Virus record (IMG/VR): IMGVR_UViG_3300003321_000203
Coordinates: 1-21,540 of that record
DNA from: a virus
DNA length: 21,540 nt
Reading direction: 5' to 3' (one strand)
The notes under the pieces were generated by a model, which worked only from the letters and a program-made list of their open reading frames with translations, searched no databases and was not told the DNA's origin. Each line of letters opens with the position of its first letter. The first letter of the stretch is position 1. The position numbers and the translations under genes were made by a program. Below are positions 4,168-12,443 of this stretch, one piece after another.

Positions 4168-6876
4168 TCAGAGGAACGGGAAGAAGTTCAGACCGTCAAG
4201 CGACACGAAGGCGTTGTTTCCGACGAGCGGCGTGACGTTGCCGCTCGTGTCGATCTCCACCCGTCCGAACAGGTTGTTTGCAACCACCGCGAAGTTCACG
4301 TTCTGCGGTGGCGCGACGGGCAGCGTGAACGCCGTGAGGCCAATCGTCCCGCTCTTGATCAGACCCTTGAGCCAGATCCGCCCGTACCTGTCCCAACGAA
4401 ACGCGGCGGTTGTGTGCGTGCCGGCGTCGTAGTTAACCCAGGAATTCTGAAAGCCTGGAATGGCGTCGTACCGCTCTGTGAACTTCGTGGTCGTGCCGAT
4501 CTCGTACCAAGGCGACCCGACCCACTGCAGCCGAATTTCATCGACGTCGATCGTGTATGCAGACGTCCCGGTCGAGTTCGCGACGAGCGTAACCTGAGCC
4601 GAACGAACCGACGTCCCGCCGTCAACACGGCAGTAAAGATCGCTCTTGACCCAGTGTCCTTTTTTGACATTGCCGAGAACGGTGATCACCGAGCTCACCG
4701 TGACCGAAGACCCGGCGTAATCGTAGAGAGAAACGAAGATCTCGAGGGCCCCCGCGACCGTGTTCGCGGACGCGGCCTTCGTCCACACCGAGAAGCGATA
4801 GAGCTGAGACGTGCGATTCGCTTCGCCGGCTTCGTTGATGATGGGAATCATCGCCGATTGAATGTCGACGTTGCCCGAGACTTTGCCGTTCAACCGGAGG
4901 TACCGGCCTCCGCTGATCCCGTTTCCGTCCTCCATCACCTGAACGTCGGTCCCATATGTGCCGAAGCCGGGCACGATCGACCAGTGATCCGGCATCCCAG
5001 AGGTGTCGACGCGCGTCTCAAATCCGCCGTTCAGCGGGTAATCACCGAGAGCGATACCGTCGGTCAGGTGTCCCGATGAAGCCTGGCCTGCCACGAAGCT
5101 AATTTCGCGCGTCGGCTGACTCTTCACGAGTCGGCTTCGGTTGTGTCCGTACAGGACCGCCTTCGCGTAGTAGGTCTGACCTGGGATCAGCTCGCTGACC
5201 ACCACATCGTTCGAAGCGCCTTGCTTCTTCAGCGTCGAGCTCGACGGGGTGAACCCAGGCGACGCGCTGACGTGAATCTCGGCGTTCATGGGGAGTGCGC
5301 CTTTGGTTTCCGTCCCCGCTAACTGAAACCGAGCCCCACCAATCGCGGCGGAAGCCGTCATCGTAACGTTGTCACTGTTCGTCAGGTCGAGCGCGTGCTG
5401 ATCGCGATTCAGCTTGCTGTGCCACCGACGGAAGCCGGCGCTCGGCTTACCGCGGCAACCGATCGTCGTGCGCGCCTCTTTGTCGGTGATCTTGTGCGTG
5501 TACGACGTGACACCGAGCGACTGATCCGAGTCGTAGTGAATGCCGTCGGCCGTCCACTTGTAGTAGTCCCCGAGCTCGACGAACCGGAAAAGCGGCACGT
5601 CGCATTCGTGCTCCACCACGGGCGTCGCGAGATCCGAGATGACGTTGTCCGCGAGCGTATTCGCCTCGGTCGCGGAATCGATGTTCGACGTGCTCGCTTC
5701 GCCGATTTCGCAGAACCGACGCCCGTAGTTCGAAATGCTCGTCGCGTCGGTACGTACGACGGTCTTGCGAGTCGGCCTTCCGGCCGCGTCGAGAGCCGAG
5801 CTATCGCTGTACACGACCTGAACCGCGTTGCGAATGCCCGCGATCTGTATCGGGAGACGTGCGAGCTTGTACCGCTGCGACGGGCTGAACGTCCGATCGG
5901 GCGTGGATGCGCTTCGATTTGGGGCCTGGAATGTGAGCTTGAAGCTCGAGCTCCCGGCGTCGTACCTGAAACGAAGGTCCCAACCGATTTGGTCGACGAG
6001 CACACGAAGCGCATCCCAAACGCTCGTGCGGTCGGGCTTGTACGCCTTGATTGCCCAAGAAGGCGAAACGGGCACGTTCAGCGTGACGACGCCCGCGCCA
6101 AGGTTGTCGTCAATGATCTGCTGCATCACCGTCTCGACGGCGGTGCCGCTCGTGAGCGACGTCGACCCGCTTTCGGTCCACGTCACGCCACCGTCAACAA
6201 CCGTCGCGCCACCGCCCGTCGGCCAGGTCGGTTCGGTCGAGCCCGTGATGCCGGTCGTGATCGCCGTCGCACGATAGAAGTGCGAGTTCTTCGCGCCGTC
6301 AGTGGGGATGACCCGGTCTCCGACGGCGACGGTGTCGGTCGGTCGCCAGATGATACAGCCCTTCGTGGCGTTGACCCCCTGCGCCATTGCGTACACGCGC
6401 TCGCGCTCCATCCACGTGTCACGCAACTTCCCCTGCAGGTCGGAGCAGCGAAGCTTGACGTGTTCGCCTTCACCCGAATCGATCTCGTCGATGTACCCGT
6501 GAAATTGAAGGTTCCAGTCTCCTGAAGCGGGCGCGACGCCTTCGGGCATCATCGCGACTTCGATCTGAACCTCGCGGGCGAGCGCGAGAAGCGCCGAGTA
6601 GCTACCGGGATACGCGAACGCGAGGTTGACGGGGCTTCCGGCCATCAGCGGAGCGACCGAGATCTTCTCTACCTCGCGCTTCAGCGTGATGTCCGCATCC
6701 ATTCCTTGAGAGTCGATCGTTTCCTTCCACGTCGCCGAAACGCACATGTTCCGGCCCGCGTAGGTCGAGAGATCGCGGAACGTACCACCCGAATCTTTGA
6801 CCTTCGCGCGCCAGAAGACCGAACGGCCACCGGTTGCGGTAAGAATCTTGTCATCGGCGGTGCTGATCGTGCGCAT
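4168..6876 (-). CDS. Tail hub / receptor-binding tail protein (902 aa)
   Basis: It starts at ATG 6876 in TGATG with the preceding stop and a strong GAGGAGGT upstream. A longer reading of the frame beyond that ATG is not supported. The N-terminal part (about 1-480) resembles phage central tail or hub proteins, with an inserted strand-turn motif at 202-233 (TGITGSTEPTWP to DGGVTW) that recurs in phage tail proteins. Residues about 520-595 look like a fibronectin III domain (LIPGQTYYAKAVLYG). Residues 610-785 form a jelly-roll-like carbohydrate-binding domain (PLNGGFE to DVDEIRL). Residues 805-902 match a C-terminal module common in phage tail adhesins (GFQNSWVNY, GRIWLKGLIKSGTIG). I infer it caps the tail tip and carries host recognition. 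Confidence 0.82.
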   Translation of the reverse strand: MRTISTADDKILTATGGRSVFWRAKVKDSGGTFRDLSTYAGRNMCVSATWKETIDSQGMDADITLKREVEKISVAPLMAGSPVNLAFAYPGSYSALLALAREVQIEVAMMPEGVAPASGDWNLQFHGYIDEIDSGEGEHVKLRCSDLQGKLRDTWMERERVYAMAQGVNATKGCIIWRPTDTVAVGDRVIPTDGAKNSHFYRATAITTGITGSTEPTWPTGGGATVVDGGVTWTESGSTSLTSGTAVETVMQQIIDDNLGAGVVTLNVPVSPSWAIKAYKPDRTSVWDALRVLVDQIGWDLRFRYDAGSSSFKLTFQAPNRSASTPDRTFSPSQRYKLARLPIQIAGIRNAVQVVYSDSSALDAAGRPTRKTVVRTDATSISNYGRRFCEIGEASTSNIDSATEANTLADNVISDLATPVVEHECDVPLFRFVELGDYYKWTADGIHYDSDQSLGVTSYTHKITDKEARTTIGCRGKPSAGFRRWHSKLNRDQHALDLTNSDNVTMTASAAIGGARFQLAGTETKGALPMNAEIHVSASPGFTPSSSTLKKQGASNDVVVSELIPGQTYYAKAVLYGHNRSRLVKSQPTREISFVAGQASSGHLTDGIALGDYPLNGGFETRVDTSGMPDHWSIVPGFGTYGTDVQVMEDGNGISGGRYLRLNGKVSGNVDIQSAMIPIINEAGEANRTSQLYRFSVWTKAASANTVAGALEIFVSLYDYAGSSVTVSSVITVLGNVKKGHWVKSDLYCRVDGGTSVRSAQVTLVANSTGTSAYTIDVDEIRLQWVGSPWYEIGTTTKFTERYDAIPGFQNSWVNYDAGTHTTAAFRWDRYGRIWLKGLIKSGTIGLTAFTLPVAPPQNVNFAVVANNLFGRVEIDTSGNVTPLVGNNAFVSLDGLNFFPFL

Positions 6877-7688
6877 CAGACCTCCTCGAGCTCGGCGTCG
6901 ATGACGCGAATTGACTGGTAGTAGGTGCCGTTCAGATACCCGGGCATGACGTTGATGCCAGACACCCCGCCGCAACAGGTCTTCGTGACAAGGTTTGCGT
7001 CGATGAGGTCGCCGTCGCAGTCGAGGTAAGCGAGCTGAGAGAACGCGGCGCCGTACGCGACGACGCTCGCCGGCCACGAAGACGGAACCTCGTAGGGCAA
7101 AATCACAAGGTCATCGAGATTCGTCGTGCTCGCGGCGTCAGCATCGAGGGTCACCGTGCCGAGCGATGTGCTAGTGGTGAGCCAAGACGTCGCGTCGCTG
7201 GTCAACACACCACCGACGTAGGCTTGCGACCCAGCCTTCGTCGTGCTCGTCACGACGTAGTGGGTAAACGCCCCTGCGCCGACCTTGCGCCACACCATCA
7301 CCGTCCACTTCGTTCCGTTCGCAGGAAGAGCGGCATAACGAATCCGCCCAGAGCTCGCGGTCTGCTGCGCCCCACCCGCGCCATACTTCGAGGTCGCGTT
7401 GATCACCGTGTTGGTGAGAACAGACGGCCCAAGGCCCTTGCTGGAATAGAAGTGAGTATCGAAATTCCACGTGTGCCCGCGGCCGAGAATCAGTTCGCGC
7501 GTGGCGATCGCGTCAGTCGGGGACAGGTGCGCAACCTTGAACTTGTAGGTCTCCTTGAGAGCTCGACGGTTGATGAGCTTGGAGCCGTCTTCGGCGCGCT
7601 CATTCTCACCGATCTGCGACGTCTGATGAGACGCGCCGTCGGTGAGCACCGCGATCGGAATCCCGCTTATGCGAAGAATGTTCGCCAT
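6876..7688 (-). CDS. Distal-tail-like protein with LamG-like insert (270 aa)
   Basis: It is the first gene after the tape measure, where siphoviruses encode the distal tail protein. Residues 1-75 (MANILRISG to ATRELILGRGHTWNF) resemble a tail-tip beta domain. Residues about 80-210 look like a LamG or concanavalin-like domain (KYGAGG, TKWTVMVWRK, NLDDLVILPYEVPSSW), a fold that often binds carbohydrate or protein. The C-terminus returns to beta structure (YYQSIRVIDAELEEV). It starts at ATG 7688 and its stop is fused to the next start as TGATG. The distal-tail role rests on position more than on sequence. Confidence 0.7.
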   Translation of the reverse strand: MANILRISGIPIAVLTDGASHQTSQIGENERAEDGSKLINRRALKETYKFKVAHLSPTDAIATRELILGRGHTWNFDTHFYSSKGLGPSVLTNTVINATSKYGAGGAQQTASSGRIRYAALPANGTKWTVMVWRKVGAGAFTHYVVTSTTKAGSQAYVGGVLTSDATSWLTTSTSLGTVTLDADAASTTNLDDLVILPYEVPSSWPASVVAYGAAFSQLAYLDCDGDLIDANLVTKTCCGGVSGINVMPGYLNGTYYQSIRVIDAELEEV

Positions 7689-7690
7689 AG

Positions 7691-9904
7691 TCAGCGCCTA
7701 TCGTTGCTTCCGGTGGAGTCGTCGCTGTCCCCCGAGCTGCGATGATGGTTTCCGCCGCTCGAGCCGCTCGAGCCACCGCTTGACCCTGTGCTGTGGTTGC
7801 TGCTGCTCGCGGGGTTGCCGGTGATGCTTCCGGTCTGCAGGAATTGCTCGCGCTCCGCGTCATTCGACGCGTAGGACGCGCTCGAACCAACGGAAGAACT
7901 CATCGAGCCCGGCGACGTTGCGTTGAACTGAGCCAGTGCGACCTTAAAGCCCTGCGGGATGTTCAGCAGTTGCTCTGAGACTTTGTCTGCCGCGTCGCCG
8001 AGCTTTCCGACCTTCTCAGCCGCGTTCGCCGACTCGTCAGCGAGACCGTCATAGCCCTTCGACCACAGGTCGGTCATTTGCTTGAACACGTCGGCGCGCT
8101 TCATCTCCGCGTCGTGGTAAAGCTTCGCCGTCCCCGACGTGTCACCACCAAGAGACTTAATGATGTTGTAGATGACGCCGAGGATCGACATCCAGGCCGT
8201 CAGCAGACCGAACATGATTCCCAGCACGGTCTCACCGATGAACTTCATCACGAAGTTGATCGCGTCGAAGACGGGGGCCATGACCTGGCCAAGCATGTCG
8301 AAGAGCCCACCCAGGGCCTCAAAAGACATCGCAATCGGCGCGAGGATGGTCGAAATCAGACCGATCACGGGCGCGAGCTGCTGAAGAACCTTCCCGATGA
8401 TGTGAAAGATGGGGTTCAGAACCTGATGAATGACATGCGCAACCATGCCCACGGCGCCGATGAGAGGTCGCAGGCCGTTGACCAGATCATTGAAGCCGCT
8501 CGAGAGCTCCTGAATCGCGGTCATCACCTGACCGTTGCCGATGTCGATCAGCTCTTGAAACCGTTTGAACTTGGAGAAAAGCTCGATGAAGACGGCAATG
8601 ATTGCGCCCCAGATTCCGCCGTTCTGGAACCCTTGAATGCCTGCGTTGATGGTCTCGCCGAGACTACCGAGCTTCGACGCAAAGGCTGAGATCCCCGACT
8701 GCACCGCGCTACCAAGCTTGTCGAGCTGATCGTTAAAGACCTCGCGCATCTTCACTTCGCGGTCATACTCTTGCGAAACCTGCATGAGGCTTTCGGACAT
8801 CGACTTGTCCGTGTCTTCCTTGTAGTCCTCCTTGAACATCTCGTCATTCGAGACGCCCATGTCCTTCATCCAAGACTCGTTGGCCGTAATCGGCCCGTTC
8901 ATCTCGCCGATCCGATACTCGGGCGTGTTCGTGTGAACCGTTACCGCGCCCTGTTTGCCGGTGAAGCCGAGCGTCTTCTTCGTCCAATCGACCGCGTCGC
9001 CGAGCATCAGTTTCCACTCGTCGATCCCTTCGACGGTGTATTTCTTGACTTGATCTGCCGCGAGCTTGAGCGCGTCCCCCATCGCGCCGCCCTTCATGTC
9101 CTTCGACCACTTGTCAATCATTTCGTCGCTGGCATTGTTCGCTTGCTCGCGACTCGCGACGTTGACGGGGTTCTTCAAGAAGTTCATCGCGTGCGCGATG
9201 GATTTCTCGACGGCCGCCCATGCATCGATGAACCAGTCGAAGAAGTTCGTCGAAAGCCATTCCTTGAAGCTGTTCCAGTAACCAGAAATCGACTCGATGA
9301 CCGAGCGTGTCTTCTCTTGGATCCCGCCCCAGTTCTCACGCCATGCTTTGTGCAGCAGCGCGACGCCGACGAAGATTCCCGCGATGACGGCGCCGAACGC
9401 GAGCAGCGGAGTCATACCGAGCGCAACGGCGGCGCCCATAGCCTCGAAGGCCGGCATGAGAGTCGAGACGATGCCCGAGACCTTACCGATCGCGAGGGCC
9501 GCAACCCCGACCGCGGTCGCGATCTCAACCCAGTGCGCGATCTGCTGCTTCGTCTCAGGTGTCAGCGATTGCCACCAACCGAGCATCTCGCGCAGATGTA
9601 CGTTCATCTCGCGCAGGACCGGGACCATCATCGCCCCGATCTCGGTCGCGAACGTTGCGAAGATGTCTTTCGTTTGCCGAACCTGAGTGGCAACCGTGGC
9701 GTTGTGCTCAGCGGCTACGGCGAGCGCCGCCGCAATTCCGGCACCGATCGCAACACCCGCGCGACCGATCTCGTTTGCCGCGGCCTTGATCTTCCGAGAC
9801 ACCTTCTCGGCGATCTTGGCCGCATCCTCCATGCCCTTGCCGAACGCGGACGTCTGCGCGCTCAACATCACGTACAGATCGCCGACCTTCAAGCCACCGG
9901 ACAC
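7691..9904 (-). CDS. Tail tape measure protein (737 aa)
   Basis: It starts at GTG 9904, three nt after the chaperone frameshift product ends, with AAGGTG upstream. The sequence begins KVGDLYVMLSAQTSAFGKGM, a typical tape-measure N-terminus, then an Ala/Gly-rich hydrophobic helix (48-66), a larger hydrophobic region (127-183) and another in the last third. The C-terminal 45 residues are Ser/Gly/His-rich and low complexity. The protein would be threaded in the tail tube, set its length and help DNA entry. At about 0.15 nm per residue, 737 residues would give roughly 110 nm. No lysozyme or peptidase domain was recognised. Confidence 0.88.
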   Translation of the reverse strand: MSGGLKVGDLYVMLSAQTSAFGKGMEDAAKIAEKVSRKIKAAANEIGRAGVAIGAGIAAALAVAAEHNATVATQVRQTKDIFATFATEIGAMMVPVLREMNVHLREMLGWWQSLTPETKQQIAHWVEIATAVGVAALAIGKVSGIVSTLMPAFEAMGAAVALGMTPLLAFGAVIAGIFVGVALLHKAWRENWGGIQEKTRSVIESISGYWNSFKEWLSTNFFDWFIDAWAAVEKSIAHAMNFLKNPVNVASREQANNASDEMIDKWSKDMKGGAMGDALKLAADQVKKYTVEGIDEWKLMLGDAVDWTKKTLGFTGKQGAVTVHTNTPEYRIGEMNGPITANESWMKDMGVSNDEMFKEDYKEDTDKSMSESLMQVSQEYDREVKMREVFNDQLDKLGSAVQSGISAFASKLGSLGETINAGIQGFQNGGIWGAIIAVFIELFSKFKRFQELIDIGNGQVMTAIQELSSGFNDLVNGLRPLIGAVGMVAHVIHQVLNPIFHIIGKVLQQLAPVIGLISTILAPIAMSFEALGGLFDMLGQVMAPVFDAINFVMKFIGETVLGIMFGLLTAWMSILGVIYNIIKSLGGDTSGTAKLYHDAEMKRADVFKQMTDLWSKGYDGLADESANAAEKVGKLGDAADKVSEQLLNIPQGFKVALAQFNATSPGSMSSSVGSSASYASNDAEREQFLQTGSITGNPASSSNHSTGSSGGSSGSSGGNHHRSSGDSDDSTGSNDRR

Positions 9905-9907
9905 AGA

Positions 9908-10470
9908 TCACCTTCTCCGTTTGGCCTTCGCCGAGTCGAGGGCCTTCTTGCGCTCTTCACCCTTGGTGATCAGGAATGCCAGCCACGTAATGAACTCGCT
10001 GTGGGGCATTTCGTCGATCTGCTTCAGGGTCTTTTTCAGTTTCAGGCCGACTTCGAGCTTCATGCGAAGCTCAGGGTCAGCCTTCAGCCTTTTTTTGCGT
10101 CGGCCAGATCAAAGTTCAGCTGCGCGAGCGCGGCGTTTGCGAGGTCGTCGAACCACCCGCCCGTTGGCTGCTTCGACAGCGAGTCGCGGTCGGCCTCTTC
10201 GAACACCTTCTCGGCCGTCGACTTTCCGTCAGGCCCTGGGACGCAGGTCAGACACATCACGGCGTTGACCTGCAGCTTCGTGAGGTCGGGCTTGCTGTCC
10301 TTCTCGAAGGAACCGGCCGAAGCGAAGATCATCCCCCGCTCTTCCACAGAGGGTTGACGCACAACCACGTCGACGGGCTCACCATCGAGCACGATCGACA
10401 GCTTCTCTTCGCGAAACTTCTTCTCGGCACCGACGGTCTTCGAACGAATCTTGTCTCTCAGGCTGCTCAT
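9908..10470 (-). CDS. Tail assembly chaperone, -1 frameshift fusion product (gpGT-like, 187 aa)
   Basis: Translation starts at ATG 10470 and follows the zero frame for 127 codons to the A7 run at 10090-10096. It then slips back one base and continues as RLKADPELRMKL and on through EMPHSEFITWLAF to a Lys/Arg-rich end (AKAKRRR), stopping at TGA 9908-9910. The extension adds 60 residues and ends 3 nt before the tape measure start. This is the classical arrangement of lambda G and GT: the short form dominates and the fusion recruits tail tube protein to the tape measure. The coordinates cover the full span, including the one-base backward shift. Confidence 0.8.
10055..10072 (-). other. Hairpin downstream of the frameshift site
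   Basis: On the minus strand GAGCTTC and GAAGCTC form a perfect 7-bp stem with a GCAT loop, inside the frameshift extension. It begins 17 nt after the slippery run. That is farther than the spacing usual for a stimulatory structure, so its role is uncertain. Confidence 0.4.
10084..10470 (-). CDS. Tail assembly chaperone, short form (gpG-like, 128 aa)
   Basis: It starts at ATG 10470 with AGAGGAAA upstream. The frame is open further upstream, but that part is antisense-like and overlaps the tube-like gene. The product runs MSSLRDKIRSK to DLADAKKG and stops at TGA 10084-10086, two codons after the slippery site. Motifs such as LDGEPVDVVVRQPSVEERG and a Cys pair near VMCLTC fit the family of tail assembly chaperones that sit between the tail tube and tape measure genes. 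It acts in the cytoplasm during tail assembly and is not expected in the virion. Confidence 0.8.
   Translation of the reverse strand: MSSLRDKIRSKTVGAEKKFREEKLSIVLDGEPVDVVVRQPSVEERGMIFASAGSFEKDSKPDLTKLQVNAVMCLTCVPGPDGKSTAEKVFEEADRDSLSKQPTGGWFDDLANAALAQLNFDLADAKKG
10090..10096 (-). other. Programmed -1 ribosomal frameshift slippery heptamer
   Basis: The minus strand reads GAC GCA AAA AAA GGC TGA in the zero frame. A AAA AAA is a perfect X XXY YYZ heptamer, placed one sense codon before the stop. The -1 frame from this point is open for 60 codons and ends right at the tape measure gene. Confidence 0.85.
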
Positions 10471-10480
10471 ATGTTTCCTC

Positions 10481-11170
10481 TCACGTGCCCCAGGTTGGTA
10501 CTGCGAGTTCTGTTTCACCGAGACCGTTCGGTGCGTGGGTGCTGAACTTGATCGTCCCCTCGATTCGCGCGTCGAGAGGCGCCTTCTCATTTCCATCCGA
10601 GAGGTAGACCCACGCGCGCCAGTACTGTGTGGATCCGCCAGGTCGGTATTCCAGCAACACCTTCGTGCCTGCGCGCATCGCGGTGCGTAGTTTCGTGGTC
10701 CCAGCACCCGGATCGAGGTCCGTCGTCAGGAGCTCGAGCGTCTGAAACGAGCCGTTCGCATCTTGAAGTGTCGCCATTCGCCGACGGCTCGTGTCGCCGA
10801 ACACGGTGACCTCGGTGAGATCGGCCATGTCGTCGACTTCGAATTCGGTTCCCGAGAGGATCGAGAGCGTCGGAATGTACTTGCCTGACACTCGAACCAA
10901 CGCGCTCGAGCCCTGATCGGACGTGAACGTGATGATCCCGAACATGTAATCGACCGTGTAGGTCGACGGGTTCGCGGTCGCGTATGGCGACGCTCCGGCC
11001 CCGTCGGGGTCGACCTCGACGGTCAGTGCGGTGTCGGGATCGAGGATGCGCTTCGTCGCATCGGTGATCTGATACACCGTGTTCGCCGTGAGCTTGGTCG
11101 TCGGCTCTTGCGTGAGGGTGGTCGGAGTCCCGCCGACCTTCACGGTCGTGCTGTTAGAACTCGTCGCCAT
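10481..11170 (-). CDS. Tail-tube-like structural protein (229 aa), second copy
   Basis: It starts at ATG 11170, three nt after the stop of the tail tube gene, and ends 10 nt before the chaperone gene. The N-terminal 105 residues are beta-rich (TYTVDYMFGIITF, ALVRVSGKYIP). The remainder resembles the neighbouring tube protein: EFEVDDMADLTEVTVFGD, then a ...LQDANGSF... segment, an LR.AM.AGTKVLLEYR stretch and EGTIKFST near the end. This suggests a duplicated tube-fold gene with an added N-terminal domain. It could be the real major tube protein with the upstream gene as partner, or a minor tube or terminator component. Confidence 0.65.
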   Translation of the reverse strand: MATSSNSTTVKVGGTPTTLTQEPTTKLTANTVYQITDATKRILDPDTALTVEVDPDGAGASPYATANPSTYTVDYMFGIITFTSDQGSSALVRVSGKYIPTLSILSGTEFEVDDMADLTEVTVFGDTSRRRMATLQDANGSFQTLELLTTDLDPGAGTTKLRTAMRAGTKVLLEYRPGGSTQYWRAWVYLSDGNEKAPLDARIEGTIKFSTHAPNGLGETELAVPTWGT

Positions 11171-11173
11171 CGC

Positions 11174-11611
11174 TTAGCCCGTGACGTCGGTCGGCGCGCC
11201 GGTGAACTTCAGACTCGCGTTGAACTCGGTCTTCCCGCCGACGCCGTCCTTGACCGTGAACTTCTCGACCAGGCACTGAACCTGATAACCCTTGAACACC
11301 CCGACACCGGCCGAGGGGTTGAAGTAGATCGAGATCCAGACAGCGGCGCCAGACCGCTTACTCGAGCGGAGCAACGCTTGCGGCGCGTCGGCCGCCTCGA
11401 AGTCACCGGCGAGCTCGATCGAGCCATCATTCAGACCCGTGATACGTTGCTTCCAAGCAGCTGAAGACGCGCCCTTGAAGTCGGTAACCTCGAGCAGGTC
11501 GGCGAGCTCGTCATAGGTTGCATCGTTGAGACCGTCGATTTCGTCGCCGCTTCCCGGCGTAGAGCTCGACGCCTTCGCGTACACCTTGATTGGGTATCCT
11601 GCAGTTGCCAT
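11174..11611 (-). CDS. Major tail tube protein (145 aa)
   Basis: It starts at ATG 11611 with GGGAG upstream. The product matches the tail tube fold of siphoviruses: GLNDATYDELADLLEVTDF, then AWKQRITGLNDGSIELAGDF, LLRSSKRSGAAVWISIYF, GYQVQCLVEKFTVKDGVGG and a final FNASLKFTG. It lies after the tail-terminator-like gene and before the chaperones, the usual place. Rings of this protein would stack around the tape measure to form the tube. Confidence 0.8.
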   Translation of the reverse strand: MATAGYPIKVYAKASSSTPGSGDEIDGLNDATYDELADLLEVTDFKGASSAAWKQRITGLNDGSIELAGDFEAADAPQALLRSSKRSGAAVWISIYFNPSAGVGVFKGYQVQCLVEKFTVKDGVGGKTEFNASLKFTGAPTDVTG

Positions 11612-11625
11612 TCAATATTCTCCCG

Positions 11626-12060
11626 TTACGACGTGAAGCGACATTCGAGGCCGATGCTCCAACCGGGCTCGTCGTGGTCATCGCGACCGAGCGCTATGGG
11701 CTGCGCGTCGCGGAGCAGAACTGAGTAGTAGGGTGTGATCGAAGCCTTCTGAAGCTTGTCGGCTACCGACCTCGCGAACTGGAATCCCTCAAACGCTTTC
11801 TCGCGCTCGCCGCGCACGAGAATCGAGAGCTGAAGAATGTGATCGCTTCCACCGCTTCCGAAATAGGGCGCAGGAGACGGGCCGCCTGCTGATCGGACAT
11901 ACACGTGTGGCAACGTCACGGTCCCAGCTTCGTCCGAACCAAACTGGTTCGCGGGGACCTCTTCGCTGGCGAACAGATTCGTTCCGCGCGTGAGGCCGAG
12001 CCCCGCTCCCTCGAGAAAGGTCGCGACGTCGGTCGGCGCGTCTGGAATTGAGAGAGCCAT
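11626..12060 (-). CDS. Tail-terminator / minor capsid-like head-tail joining protein (144 aa)
   Basis: It starts at ATG 12060, overlapping the upstream stop as TAATG. The sequence has an N-terminal helix region (DAPTDVATFLEGAGLGLTRG), LPHVYVRSAGG, a segment HILQLSILVRGEREKAFEGF, then ARSVADKLQKA and a C-terminal GWSIGLECRFTS. This order fits tail terminator or minor capsid proteins that cap the tail tube and bind the neck. It lies between the gp10-like and tube genes, exactly where such proteins occur. Confidence 0.72.
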   Translation of the reverse strand: MALSIPDAPTDVATFLEGAGLGLTRGTNLFASEEVPANQFGSDEAGTVTLPHVYVRSAGGPSPAPYFGSGGSDHILQLSILVRGEREKAFEGFQFARSVADKLQKASITPYYSVLLRDAQPIALGRDDHDEPGWSIGLECRFTS

Positions 12061-12443
12061 TAGTCGATGGCACCTCTCACAACCTGAGCCATTCGCTGCG
12101 AGAACTCAGGTCCCATCTGATTCGCGGCCGTCTGAAGCCAAAACTGATTCGGGGTCTTCCGCTTCTTGCCGAAGTGAAAGCCCTCATGAACCGCGGCGGC
12201 GTAAGGTGCTTCGTAACCCATCGTTGCAATGGGGTTGCCGTGGTCACTAAGGCCGGCCGAGACGAACGAAGAAGCCTTCAGTTCGCCACTTTCAACCGGC
12301 ACTTCCGCGTTGGCTATGATCTCAAGCCGCGCGGCCTCGGCCCTCAGCGCGCCGACGAGGGTGGGCTTAATCCGCTCGAAGATCTTTTCGACGTTCGAAC
12401 GAAATGCACCCGCGTCAAATTTGACTTCGGCGGCGTCGCCCAT
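12060..12443 (-). CDS. HK97 gp10-like head-tail joining protein (127 aa)
   Basis: The family pattern is clear: an N-terminal helix (DAGAFRSNVEKIFERI), a second helix, EVPVESGELKASSF at residues 47-60 and YEAPYAAAVHEGFHFG at about 77-92, then a C-terminal helix. Proteins of this family sit at the neck or tail completion stage. Its ATG (12443) lies inside the start-site repeat, with AGGGG only one nt from the start codon. It is the first gene of a block running on to the tail tube. Confidence 0.85.
   Translation of the reverse strand: MGDAAEVKFDAGAFRSNVEKIFERIKPTLVGALRAEAARLEIIANAEVPVESGELKASSFVSAGLSDHGNPIATMGYEAPYAAAVHEGFHFGKKRKTPNQFWLQTAANQMGPEFSQRMAQVVRGAID

Noticed and set aside
3778-5079. 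Long plus-strand open frame opposite the lipoprotein and hub genes
   Set aside because: Its product is Arg/Pro/Val-rich with no recognisable domain, and it lies antisense to a well-supported 902-residue tail protein. It is a by-product of GC-rich codon use.
5395-6525. Plus-strand open frame of about 376 codons
   Set aside because: Antisense to the N-terminal half of the tail hub gene, with Arg/Asp/Val-biased low-quality protein sequence and no ribosome binding context.
6877-7077. Upstream extension of the tail hub gene
   Set aside because: Arg-rich out-of-frame translation of the preceding gene; the ATG at 6876 with GAGGAGGT and TGATG is clearly the start.
8771-10357. Plus-strand open frame of about 528 codons
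   Set aside because: Antisense to the tape measure and chaperone genes; composition typical of a reverse-strand shadow.
10471-10707. Upstream extension of the chaperone gene to 10707
   Set aside because: It overlaps the tube-like gene in another frame and has Arg/Ser-rich shadow sequence; ATG 10470 has a good ribosome binding site.
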